Shown here piece by piece: positions 37,863 through 48,979 of a stretch of 64,000 nt of DNA. The stretch is from Oxytricha trifallax (Eukaryota > Ciliophora > Spirotrichea > Sporadotrichida > Oxytrichidae), in NCBI GenBank assembly GCA_000711775.1, contig ARYC01000102.1, forward strand, positions 1-64,000, read 5' to 3'. Under the pieces are notes generated by a model that was given only the letters and a program-made list of their open reading frames with translations, made no database searches and was not told the DNA's origin. How positions within the stretch are numbered: the first letter of the stretch is position 1; each line of letters begins with the position of its first letter. The translations under genes were made by a program, and so were the position numbers.

Positions 37863-40800
37863 TCAAACAATTCCCTGACAGCAATATTGCATTTTATCAT
37901 ACATTATAGTTCTCCAGTTTCCATAGGACTATTTGATTAAGGAGTCCACAAATTAAGCAGCCTCTGTCTCATTCATACGTCTCCCAGTTGGGAAAAATCT
38001 TTCTTTCAGGGATCTTATAGTATTCTCTCCGTCCTAGAAGCAAGGCAAATCTTTCTAGCCCATGACCATCATTTCGACCAAAATAATTATTTTATCCGCG
38101 TGCTCTTATAAAGCCATAAAACCCCTAAAGATATTATAAAAAATAATTTGAAATCTTACATTTTCATTAGGTTTCTGAATGCTATGAACTTCTTTGTTTT
38201 GGTTCCTCTCATTCAAAGTATTATAAAAAAATAAAAACTCTTATTTTTATTAATCATGGTGATTACTTCCACAAATTCCTATGTTAATTTGAAAGGAGCT
38301 CTTTCAAACTTAAGACCTTTTCCTGGTTAATTAGATAATAAGAACCCATAGTCGATGTGAATAATGTGACCCTCTGAGTCTACCATAATATTCTGATTGT
38401 GTCTATCTTTGATTTATAGAATATAGCATGCCAATGAATATCCAGCTAGTGACTAGACGAAAGCTTTTTGAGCTCTTCTAAAGGCCTTGCTATGTTTCCT
38501 GACTTTACCATAATTTTCTACGAAAAATTGGTAAAGCGACTAGCCATTAGTTTTCTTATGAATTTCATCAAGACTCATTGAATCTGTAATTACTTCAATC
38601 AACCCACATCTAGGACCAGTTGCTAATATTTCATATGCTTTCAAGAATATGTGGAGTTTTCTGAGTTTGAATATTTGTTAAATTTCGCTTATGAGTTGCA
38701 TAGCAAATTACTCTTATCTGACGTCATCATTTTAAAACATAAAATTTATCACATTTATTTACTTATATATAAAATATGAAAAAAATCTCTAAATTTATCA
38801 TTTTTTTTGGTTAATTAAGATGAGTTTTAAATATGCACTTTAGCTTAAAGGATAAATACAGCATCAATAGTAATTCATAATTGTCATTTATATTATTTAA
38901 TATACATTAAAAATCATTTTATTTAAAATATTAGTACAACCACGAAATACCTTCAAGTAATGCTCAATTTTTAATTAAATAAATTTTAAAATATCTCTTT
39001 TCACATTATTTATGTTGTAATTTATCTTTATTAATAAAAAAAAGTTTATAAAAAAATAAAAATAAATTCCTTGATAACATTTTCTTGGTGTTTTAATTAG
39101 ACTTCACTATCATTCTGAAGATTTTCCATGACTTCAGATGCCCAAAGGGTGAATTAGTAATAAAATAAATAATTTTTCCTTATTCTTTCATCCTATTAAT
39201 GAGACGTTTCCTTGATCAATATGTTCTTGCAATCGGTCTTAGTTCCTCTTCTGCTCTAAGCAGCATTAATATCTTCTTAAATCGATTCCATCATCTCATG
39301 TTCGGCATAGACTTTGAATTTCATTGCAATTGATTCATGCTTATTTTGTTTGTCCTCTTCTGTTATCCCATTTATGAAATCCTCGGCATCTGAACTTGAA
39401 ATAGAAGACTTTGAACTTTTTTCATCGTCAGATTAGCTAGATTCTTCTTCGTCACTATCTGGAATATTTATTACTTTATCTGTAGGGTTAATTAAGTAGT
39501 TTGTGTTGTGAGAAATTGATCCAACAGCCAATCTTTTTCCGATTGTTTCATGCTTCTCTAGAGTATGGGAATTCAGTAAATTTTGCTGGAAAAATTATTA
39601 CTCTTCGTTTTATTAAGTGAGGTTTGGAGGTCTATATGAACCTAAGGACTACGACTCTTATTGTTGAGCAGGGGACTGCCTGATTTATTAATAGCCATTA
39701 TAGAAGTTTTCAAAATTTGTCTGTTTAGGGATGATTTGCTTTTCTTGCTACTATCCTTGGCCTTAAATTTAAAAACTTTTCTCTATTTACTATTACTATC
39801 CACTAAGTAAAGGCTAAGTAGTCATTTCAATTGCATCATCCTCCTCGAAAGACATATCGTTGCGCTCTTCTATGGCAATTTACCTATTGAATCTAGGATT
39901 AATAGTCTACTATTTCCTGAAATTTTAGATTTTCATTAGTTTCTATGAATCAGCATTGTTCTTTTCTGCCTAAGAACGCTTAAAAGACCTTTATTTTGGT
40001 CTATAAATCAGGACTGCACTTGATACTCTCATATCAGCTATTTTCGAAAGTTCTTAACCTTCGTCAAGCTTTTCGCCTTTTCCATCTGACATGTTTTTGT
40101 CTTTATTTTTCCTGTTTAAAGATGATTTTCCTCTAACTTCAAGTCTTTGCTTGGAGCTTCCGCTTCTGTTTTTACCGAGGTCTACATTTGCAGCTGATTT
40201 CATCTTTAGAGGTTGCTAAATGAATTTCTAAAAAACATAAAATGATCTTATTAAGTTTGAATAATTATAAATCATCATTATAACAAAAATCAAATAAAAA
40301 ATGCATTTTTGTTCTTATAGTTATATTAATCTTAGTTAAATTAAAATATGAATATATTTCTGGATTGACTTATTTTTATCTATATTTAAAAAAAACAGTT
40401 TGTTGATAAATTTAATTATTTTTGTAAATTTTCCATTTTCTCCACTTCTTATCTTTTATAAAAGAATTCAAATCCCTATCTTTTTATGATTTTGTTGTTC
40501 TTTCTTTAAGTATGGATTATCATGTTATTGCAATATTGCATGTTCATCAAGAGAAATAGATTTAATCGATCTTTAAGAATTTGAGCTCTTCGAGCTTAGA
40601 ATGTTATTTGTTCACACCCGAGATACCCCCCACCCACCCCCGACACTACCCAGCCACCACCCCCCCCCCCTCCCCCCACCTCAAAAATGAAGTCAGCCAA
40701 ATATACCCCACTTTATATGAAAAATCCTAATCCCAAGGTCTGAATCGACTCACATTATGACATCTCACTCTCATTACAATATTTATCATAAAATGACATA

Positions 40801-43694
40801 AACTTTCAAAAATTTCAAATATCACTTTTATTGCTATTTAGGTGTCATTTTTATCTTTTGGCAACTGTCACTACGTCCGTCGACTATTTAAGAGATATAC
40901 TCCTATAGGAAAAAATATTTTAATTAAGTTTACTTTATCTAGCTTTTTGAGGAATTTCTTAATACAATAAATAAGTTATACACATAAAATATATACAAAC
41001 AATCTTTCCAAACTAATCATCGGCATTAGATTAAAATATAAAAATTAACATTAGTAAATTTTACAAAATATCATTACTTTCTAGAATTAAAGATATTATA
41101 TTATAATATATGAATAAATAAAAAAAATATTAATTAAAATATTTTTGCCTCTAGGAGTAAATCTCTTAAATAGTCGACGGACGTAGTTACAGTTGCCAAA
41201 AGATAAAAATGACACCTAAATAGCAATAAAAGTGATATTTGAAATTTTTGAAAATTTATGTCATTTTATGATAAATATTGTAATGAGAGTCAGATGTCAT
41301 GATGTGAGTCGATTCAGACCTTGGGATTAGGATTTTTCATATAAAGTGGGGTATATTTGGCTGACTTCATTTTTGAGGTGGGGGGAGGGGTGGGGGGAGG
41401 TACTTCGGGGTGAACAGTTATTCTATGAGTCCTTGTTTGAATAAAGACTAAGCTCTTCTGGTCTGTACATTTCTATACAAATGAGAAAGGGTGCTCTCTC
41501 TTTAGTCTGGAATACTCTGCATTCGCTTACTGGAATGTGGAGTACAGCATAGTTTCTAATTGAATCTAAAGCAATCATGTTGTAAATAGAGGAAATAATT
41601 ACCATTTACGAAAGGAATGTAGACACTCCCAGGAAGTTAGGAATTAATTTTTCTTAACTGTTCTTTGAGATAAAAAGTTTTTTCTTCTTTAGAGACTTTA
41701 AGGGAGCTGAGCTAGTGAGATACATCAGTTAAGCATTTGATAAATTTAGGTGTGGAGAGATAGGCTTCTAACCTGAGCTTTTTGTCACCTTCTAAAGCTA
41801 AGATTGGTATTTGTTCTTTAGGAGTCTCGACACTTGTCTCTATTGTGTAGGAAAATGGTTTTAAGATAATATCTTTAGCGCAAATACAAATCTCATTTCC
41901 TTGATCATCAACGCTTACCATAGTCTAGCCTTTTTCAAATTTAAGCTCGTCGTCTTCATTCAGTTAAAATAGTGCAAAAATCGTGAATGAAATAATCCTT
42001 AAAAATAAAGAAATATTTAATATACATACTTTAAACATATTTAAAAATATTTATTTGTAATTAGCTTGATTAATAATAAAAGTATAAATCATTGTGAATT
42101 ATATTATTATTACTTATTTATTTTTTCTACTTGAGCCCATTATTTATATTTATATTATTAATTTTTATGTTTAAGTTTGTTTATTAATTTAAAATAATAG
42201 AAATAGAGTTTAAGATTAATCAATGTTAAGTTTCATTTATTCCTAAGTAAGAACATGAATAATTTTGAAATAATTTGTTAATAAAAGTATCAAATCTTTA
42301 AAATTTTTAAATTTCAATATAAAAAATGAATTAATAAATAAGAATATTAAAGATTGAATAAATTACATATAATTTGAGCAGAAATGTAATTTGATAAATA
42401 AAATAAAGTTTTAAATAAAATAATTAAATATAAAAAAATAAATTAAATATTTATTAAAAATGGGCTAAAGTAGTAAAAATATAATATTTATTACTTGAGC
42501 CCATTTTAATTATAATTAAATATAAATCAAGTAAAATAATTAAAAATAATTATAATAATTTTTGAAGAATGATTTATTTATAGTTTTTATATATTTTAAG
42601 AATTTATTTATTCACGATTTTTTTACTATTTTGACTGATTGCATTCATCAACATACTTCTTTATGATTTTTTGTATTTATCGTACCTTATCTATTTGCTA
42701 GTCTTTTTCAATTTCTGCTTGTAGCATTTAATGTCCAGACAGATTGCTATGATGATATTTTAGCATATTTTTATCAATGTTAAGATGAGGATAAAACTCA
42801 AATAAGTTCAATTCTATTATCAAGTTTAAAATATCCTGAGAGTTTGCAATGTAGAGTTTCTCATTATTTTCAAGACAAACCTTTTTCAAGCCTTTAATTA
42901 GGGATTTAGATCTAAAAAATTAGTTGTAATAAGTCAAATGTCTTACATTTTGTAGATGTCTTAATCGCTGTATTGATACATTGTACTTTGGAAAAAGAAC
43001 CATACTCTATGACTGAAATAGAAATTTGCAGAGCTAGCCTATACAATAAGTTTCTTTAACTCTTTTGGTTCTTCATAATTTCCCTTCAAGAAAAAGGAAC
43101 AAAGCTGTGGAATGAAAAATTCCAAATCATTTCTGAATGCACTAGTGAAATCTGGATTAACTCTACTGAGCTTCAAATCTTCGATAGCGTCCTTTTAATG
43201 CGCATATAATCTCATTAAATTTTTAGCAACAGTCAAATTCTAATCACTTTTACTACCTTGCATTTGCTAAAGAGTAAATTAACTATAAGGAATAGAACTT
43301 ACTAAATTAAGCCACTTCCCAAATCTTTTCACAAAATTCTGTTTGGTAACTTGTTTATTTTATTCGCAAAAACAGCAGCAAAATATATAGTAGAAACAGC
43401 AACATAGTCTCCACATGCAAGCTAATTTTAAAATTTATTATGAAATTTACTTGTAAAACGTAATACTTTCCATCTTAATTCTAAACACTTACTTGGAGAA
43501 TTGATTTCCTCATCAGGGACTACTTTACTCAATAAATTATCTCGAGCTGCTTTGTATTGCTCTTTTTGAATTTATTTTAGATCTGAATGGTTGTTGAAAT
43601 CTGCAGATTATCGCCTAATAGAGCGATTCATTTATAGCTGAGATGAAGTCTAGATTATTGGAGGAATCTGATTAGTATCTATTTTCTTTTTCAT
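37863..43694 (-). CDS. Phosphatidylinositol 4-kinase, beta/Pik1-like, with several IESs
   Basis: ATG at 43692-43694 (MKKKIDTNQIPPIIQ), TGA at 37863-37865. Order: Cys-rich stretch (RLCCCFYYIFCCCFCEQ, possible palmitoylation), helical domain (DAIEDLKLSRVNPDFTSAF, YFSHRVWFFFQSTM), INSQLPGSVYIPF, VLHIPVSECRVFQTKERAPF, a disordered acidic linker, then the kinase: SPFGHLKSWKIFRMIVKSN, DDVRQEQFAMQLI, YEILATGPRCGLIEVITD, catalytic KDRHNQNIMV, HIDYGFLLSNQPGKG, FERAPFKLTQEFVE and the C-terminal NWRTIMYDKMQYCCQGIV. This is the PI4KB signature; the enzyme makes PI4P at the Golgi. The reading frame requires removal of IESs listed separately plus GT..AG introns. Confidence 0.93.
38732..39098 (-). other. 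IES in PI 4-kinase, pointer AAT
   Basis: ATT (AAT on the gene strand) at 38729-38731 and 39096-39098. Its removal joins FRMIVKSN to DDVRQEQF in frame, the universally conserved junction of the PI-kinase catalytic domain. No GT..AG boundary fits. About 367 bp, AT-rich. Confidence 0.8.
39156..39174 (-). other. 19-bp IES in PI 4-kinase, pointer AATT
   Basis: AATT at 39152-39155 and 39171-39174. Removing 19 bp joins ERIRKN to SPFGHLKSW, the expected PI 4-kinase sequence; unremoved, the frame reads into an unrelated sequence. Too short for an intron and without GT..AG in phase. Confidence 0.8.
40222..40473 (-). other. IES in PI 4-kinase, pointer ATTT
   Basis: AAAT (ATTT on the gene strand) at 40218-40221 and 40470-40473. 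Removal joins HKKIGI to QQPLKMKSAANV in frame and eliminates an in-frame TGA. 252 bp, AT-rich. Confidence 0.65.
40608..41416. mobile_element. 809-bp inverted-repeat transposon acting as an IES in PI 4-kinase
   Basis: Flanked by 5-bp direct repeats GTTAT at 40603-40607 and 41417-41421. Arms of about 300-340 bp are inverted copies: outer ends TTGTTCACACCCGAG and (inverted) TGTTCACCCCGAAG, then C-rich/G-rich tracts (40625-40680; 41381-41400), then a highly similar part ending with the GTCCGTCGACTATTTAAGAG motif. No ORF. The host sequence on both sides is coding; removing the element and one 5-bp copy joins NKDSQN to NILSSKSSN in frame. It is not TBE-like in ends or target size. Confidence 0.85.
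42050..42600 (-). other. Probable IES in PI 4-kinase, about 0.5 kb
   Basis: Extremely AT-rich segment between the helical-domain coding part (ending about NREQINSQ) and the part beginning near LFQLNEDDELKF. Contains repeated TTGAGCCCATT motifs at about 42132 and 42495 and an inverted copy at 42462. The exact pointers could not be fixed; an intron GTATGT..TTAAG at about 42001-42033 is also possible. Confidence 0.5.
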
Positions 43695-43976
43695 TTTTAT
43701 TGGTAACTACTCCAAAATATTATTAAATTATGATTTTAAGAATTTTCAATGAGTTTCTGATCTTATACATATACAGAATTAATTTCACAAAGATCGAAAT
43801 GACAAAAAATAATTTAAATTAGTAGTACGGAGAATTTAAAAAAAAAGCAATAAACTTTATCTTTATCAAAATAACACTACCTAATTAAGTCTGAGGATTT
43901 TGCACAAGCAATCAAATTCGAAAACGTTAGAGCAACTATAATATTTTTTTCATAAGATTTTTCAGAACTATCAAAA

Positions 43977-45486
43977 ATGAACTTAGAACTCATCAATCCA
44001 TTAGAGTTACCCTAATCTATATTTGACATTCCCCAATTTAAAGGTACATTTTATCAATCTATGACGCTCTATGAATTATAGAGTTTTTGGATGAAGAGCT
44101 GGAAAGAAAGCACCCTTGTAGTATTTTGGATGAGACTTTGAAAAAGATACAGTTACTCCCGCCCAAATACGAATTTATTAGCCAAGAAATTAATAGGAAA
44201 TAAGAAATAGAGTAAGTTACAGATCCGATATTTGCAATTACTTCTGAATAATTGCTTAATAATCTTACTATATAGATTTACTTGTCAATGTCAAATTGAG
44301 GAACTAGCTGCATACTATCATGGTAAAGGAAAGAATAAAAAAGTTGCAAAAAGTATGGCAGCAAAAGAGGCTATAATTGCGCTAGCTGCTTTGCCTGACG
44401 TACAAAAAGTACTGATTTCAATAATGATGAGTGCTAATATGAACGATACTTTTTTACTAGGGGGATTAAGCGGAGGTCCTAGTAAAAAACGAGCAAAGAG
44501 ATCCTAAGATTAGATATTTTTACCATAGAACTTCAATACCAATTTTCCTTAAATAAGTACTCATCAAAAGACTGCAGTACCATTCTAGATTTAAAGTACT
44601 ACATCATCAGACTTATTTGAGAATAATTTCAGTCTTTCTCAATAAAATTAGCTAACTATACCATAATCATAGAATGTTTCAACTCTTCAAGCTTCAAACT
44701 CTCGTATTAACAAATAAGCAGCAGATAGATTCATTTTCAACCATCTTGGCACCTCTAAACATGAAATGACCGCACAAAACTAAAAATAACAAGAAAAACC
44801 TATAATTTCTCAAAGCTCTCATAGGACAGTCACATAAGCTTTAACACATTCAAAACCATAGGAAGAATTATGTACAAATGAAGACTTAGAAAAAGCCGAA
44901 TAAATAAAGTTAATTTTTAAGAAAATTTAAGAATGGGCTGACCAGAAGAAATAAAAATATGTATTTTAGGATGCTCCATGTGATACCTAGGGATGGTTTA
45001 AGAAGTAGCTTTACTTTGAAAATGATTTATTAGGAGTTGGGGAGGCTACAACATAGCGCAAAGCCAAGATTTTATGCGCTAAATAAGCTTTAGAAAATTT
45101 AGAAGCTGGGAAAGTTATGCCAAAACCTTGTTCCAAAAATGGGCTCATAGAATTTATCTTGAAATATAAGCAGATATATGATAAAAGTAAGATATTTCAT
45201 TTGAAATTGAGTGATGATAAAAATGAAATGAAAGTAAGTTTATAAATGATTGCAAGTTAAGAAGTGATTTCTATTATTGCAGGTTGAAAAATACGCTATT
45301 AAATAGATTGATAAATAGATATTAATATAAGTTAGAAAGAGACAAGAATTGCGAAGAGTAAAGATTGAGAATCCACGCAACACAAAAAAAGGTTTCAGTA
45401 TATTCAATATCTTATATAAATATTTTAATTATACAAAAAGTCCTATAGTAAATATAAATCAATTAAAATTCAAAGGTTAAATGTGA
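43977..45486 (+). CDS. Double-stranded-RNA-binding protein with two dsRBD-like domains
   Basis: ATG at 43977 (MNLELINPLELPQSIFDIPQ), intron about 44043-44079, TGA at 45484-45486. First dsRBD: LPPKYEFISQEI ... CQCQIEELAAYYHGKGKNKK followed by AKSMAAKEAII,  the conserved G-GKxKKxAK-AA end. A Ser/Gln/Asn-rich linker follows. A second, weaker dsRBD-like unit begins KYVFQDAPCDTQGWF and ends AKILCAKQALENL. A 46-bp IES sits in the first dsRBD and an intron near 45235-45282. No helicase or nuclease domain seen, so it is probably an RNA-binding adaptor; dsRNA-related factors are of interest in ciliates because small RNAs guide genome rearrangement, but nothing here shows that role. Confidence 0.8.
44234..44279 (+). 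other. 46-bp IES in dsRBD gene, pointer ATTT
   Basis: ATTT at 44230-44233 and 44276-44279. Removal joins VTDPIF to TCQCQIEELA in frame and removes an in-frame TGA. The segment starts GC, not GT, so it is not a canonical intron. Confidence 0.75.
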
Positions 45487-45570
45487 TCTGAAGTGCTCTT
45501 AAAAATTAAGAGAAAATAGAGGGGTTAAGAGTGCATGCGTACGGTGTGAGCACGCGAACAACAACCCTGC

Positions 45571-46505
45571 TCATTTCTTCTTCTTCTCCATCTTCTTGAT
45601 GTAGAACTCGAGTTCTTTGCCTTCGAGGATGTAACCATCAGCTCTGCCGGATTGGCCTGGTCTTGACACAATTCACTCTTTATTTATAATCATAATCAAA
45701 TTATCTTTCAATTATCGTATATTAAGGGAAATTCTTTGAAGTAATAAAAATCGAGACAAATTTTAAAATGATAAAATTTTCACTTTTAGTAAAATTAATA
45801 TTTGTCAATTAATTAAAAAATATTAAAGTGGTCAAGTTTGGTATAATCCAAGTAAGATTTATTATTTAAATGCAGGCGAGGAGTCTTCCAGCGTTGAATT
45901 GTTCACTGACGTGAGTATCAAGAACTCTACCGGCTTGTCTCTTCTTGAGGACAACTTGGATGTGTCTGCTCTTCTTCTTTTCCTCTGGCTTGTTCTCAGC
46001 TTCTTGAGCAGCAACGGCGGCCTTCTTTTTGCCGAGCTCAACATCGTAGTGCTCAAGGTAGTACTTCTTGAAGGGAGTAGCGTCGACTTGCACGATTGAG
46101 TTCTTAACAATGGTCTTGGTTCTGACGAGATCGTTGTTGGTGGCATTGTACACGACGTCCAAAACTCTGGTCTTGCCAGCGAACTGCTCTGATTGCCACA
46201 CAAAGTTACCTTGATCGATTCTCAGAGCACGATACTTGTAAACTCAGTAGAATTTATAACTTAATATTCATTTGTCTATGATTCCCTCCTATGCAACAAG
46301 TCAATGTGAAATAATTATTGGCTATAAAAATATGATTAAGGCAAGTTTAGTTGCCTCCTCTGCCTCTGACAGCGCGAACATCCTTGGGACCAAGCTTGGT
46401 CATGGCTGCTTATCTGCCCATTTCGAACTTTCTCTTCTTTTAGTGAACTGGCATACGTCCACCAGTTGCTCTTCTCTTGTGGCGAGAGTCTCTTGAGATA
46501 CCCAT
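45571..46505 (-). CDS. RPS8: Small-subunit ribosomal protein eS8
   Basis: ATG at 46503-46505 ([20 protein letters not shown]), TGA at 45571-45573 (ending [10 protein letters not shown]). Very strongly conserved: [71 protein letters not shown]. Encodes a 40S ribosomal subunit protein. Codon use is GC-richer than neighbours, as expected of a highly expressed gene. Two IESs interrupt it (46241-46349 and 45673-45871); with both removed the protein has normal length of about 210 residues. Confidence 0.97.
45673..45871 (-). other. IES in eS8 gene, pointer ATT
   Basis: AAT on + (ATT on the gene strand) at 45670-45672 and 45869-45871. Removal joins RLLACI to VSRPGQSG in frame, matching eS8 proteins. 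199 bp, AT-rich. Confidence 0.85.
46241..46349 (-). other. IES in eS8 gene, pointer TA
   Basis: TA at 46239-46240 and 46348-46349. Removal joins VRGRGGN to YKYRALRID in frame, matching eS8 proteins. The ends lack GT..AG. 109 bp. Confidence 0.75.
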
Positions 46506-46903
46506 GATCTTCTAATTAATAATAAACAATCTAAAATCTAGATATTATTGCTGAAACTCATAATTCTGCCTATAAAATCCAAAATTCATACATATAATGA
46601 ACTTTTTAATAAGATTATTGTTTAACAATAAATATATTTCCTTAATTCTCAAAAAATTGATTTCCAAGTCCTATGTTCATTTCCACAATTTCAATCTATA
46701 AGGTAGTATATTTTTATTAAGGATTGGAAATTATAAAATAGGGAAAAGAATTGCTATTTCATTACCTAGTCGAAATTATTTATAATATTCTTATTTAAAA
46801 ATTGGATTTAGGCAAATTTGAAATTTTGATAGCCAAAACTATATTTTTTCCTACAACTGGAATATTAAAATTTTTAGAATTTTTAGAAGCTTAATAAATA
46901 AAT

Positions 46904-47814
46904 ATGGTCGATGTAAAAGCTATGAGCTATGGTGTCATTCCAAAGGGAAGCACCCTTGAAAAGATAAATGTAGATTTAATCCTTAATGCGGTCGCTACTA
47001 TTCTGCATTCACAGATCCTTGAGGACCAAGCTTCGAGTAAAATCATCGCCCCAGGAAGTTATATAATTGAATATAGTTAACTGTAAGTAAGAGTTTGAAT
47101 TTTTATATTGAAAATGCATTAGATTAAGTGATGTATTCTTCTTCTCAGAAGAAAAGTATATTTTGGAGAAACCCGAAGCTTTCGATAAAGCCCGTATCGC
47201 ACTATTGAGAGAATCTCCATCCGTAGAAAATATTTTCGATTTCATGAAAGCTCTCTACGACTGCGCCCAGTTCTCTTCAGAATGCTGCATCATCAGTTTA
47301 GTTTACATTAACAGAATAATCGCATTCACTGAAATGCCACTACAGCCAACCAACTGGAGGCCACTTGTGCTTTGCTCCCTATTGGTTGCCTAGAAAGTAT
47401 GGGACGATAGATATCTCTCAAATGCTGATTTCGCATTCATCTATCCCTTCTTCGTCACAGAGGAGATTAACAAGCTCGAGCAAAAGTTTATTTTCCATTT
47501 ATAATCACTAAGCTATATGACCCATTATTCATTAAATATTTTGGTAATTATTTACTTTCAAGTTCCTTGAGTTAATTCAGTACAACGTTACTGTGAAAAG
47601 CAACTTGTACGCTAAGTACTACTTCGAGTTGAGAGGACTCTTCAAGGACAACGAGAAGGATTTCCCCCTTTAATAAATCACCGAGGGCGATGCCAAGCTC
47701 CTTGAACAGAGATCCAGAGAGTACAAGGACATCTTCGAGGGAGAGGGACAAAAGGCCAAGAAGAAGAACAACTCCACTTTCGGGCAGCTCCAGACTAAGA
47801 ACATATGGGATTGA
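46904..47814 (+). CDS. Cyclin Y-like protein
   Basis: ATG at 46904 (MVDVKAMSYGVIPKG), TGA at 47812-47814. The cyclin box includes CIISLVYINRIIAFTEMPLQ, NWRPLVLCSLLVAQKVWDD, DFAFIYPFFVTEEINKLE and FLELIQYNVTVKSNLYAKYY, which match the cyclin Y/CCNY class that activates PCTAIRE/PFTAIRE kinases at the plasma membrane. Short for CCNY (about 260 residues), lacking a long N-terminal extension. An intron (GTAAGTAAG..GCATTAG, about 47086-47125) and a 76-bp IES interrupt it. Confidence 0.9.
47489..47564 (+). other. 76-bp IES in cyclin gene, pointer AAGTT
   Basis: AAGTT at 47484-47488 and 47560-47564. Removal joins NKLEQK to FLELIQYNV in frame, the conserved cyclin motif. Confidence 0.85.
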
Positions 47815-48979
47815 GGAAATATTATGAGTTCTTTGTGACTTAGTAATGATAATTCAAAGTGAATAAGGGTTTAAATAATTTTATAATAGGAAGAAATTTA
47901 ATATTAAATTCTTTAAAACTTCTCAGTTTTTTAATTTGTGGGAACTAATTTATAATTTTTTTAAAGCAAATAAGGTCTATCAGAATGTTGAAGTAAAAAA
48001 AGCAAATAGGTAAACTGAAGAAACTATAAATTTATCTGAAAGGCAAATAAGAGAGAGGGTATAATTTAAATATATTTTAACAATATTCAGGATTATCATT
48101 ATTTGGTCAAAAGGACTTTTTAATACCTTTAAGAGTTATATATCAAACTATGTTCCTTAAATTTTATCATAAAAAATAAACAAGTATAATTAAAGGAGTT
48201 TATTTTATTAATTAGGGAAAAATTATATTTTTGAAAGTTCAAAAAATTTCAAATAAAATAATTGGAAGTAGATAAATCTATTTTTAAATAAGGAAAATAT
48301 TGGAGTCAAAAGAATTAAAGATCATGAGATCTGAAGAAAAGTAAATCATTGATGTATAAGAGTTAGAGTTAATTATATAATTATAATAAAAATTTTATTA
48401 CTAAAAGTTTCTTTGCTTATTTAATTAAATTAAAGTATTTAAGAGTTATTTAATACTATAAATTATAATTTATTTCTGAAAATTAAATATGATTCCTTTA
48501 TATTCATTTTATTTCTTCTCATTATTCATTTTATATACTTTGAACATTCTACATCTAATTTTATTTTTAGTTATGCATTTTAATTCCAATATTCTATTAA
48601 CAAGATAATTTCAATAAATTTAGTCTTATTGATATACTATTAAAAATTATTTTGATATTTAAGTTTACTTTACTATTAAAACCTTTTTAAATAATTATAT
48701 TTACAGAAAAGCTAAGACTCAGTTAAGCTTATTATTAAAGTGCAATAGAAAAGGGGTGTTTGGAAAATATCTGATTTAACCTTTTGCTTATATTTATTCA
48801 TTTAATGTATAAGCTGAAAAGGCATATATCTATATCATTAAATATTTGAAGAATTTATTAGCACATACAAATACAAAAAATTAAAGAAATTGTATTATTT
48901 GATGTAATTAACTTACAAAAAGCTTACTAAAAATTCAAATTAATTGAATATTTATAGTTAAATAATATTTAATCCTTTT
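47815..48979. other. AT-rich spacer, no gene seen
   Basis: A+T-rich throughout. A stretch with some open frame around 48300-48370 is too short and compositionally weak to call. Contains the convergent 3' ends of the cyclin and ABC transporter genes. Confidence 0.5.

Noticed and set aside
42125-42510. Repeated TTGAGCCCATT motifs as a separate mobile element
   Set aside because: Only three short copies in AT-rich DNA without clear ends or target duplication; left as part of a probable IES.
45862-46203. Alternative frames opposite and across eS8
   Set aside because: Shadows of the eS8 coding frame; only the eS8 frame matches a known protein.
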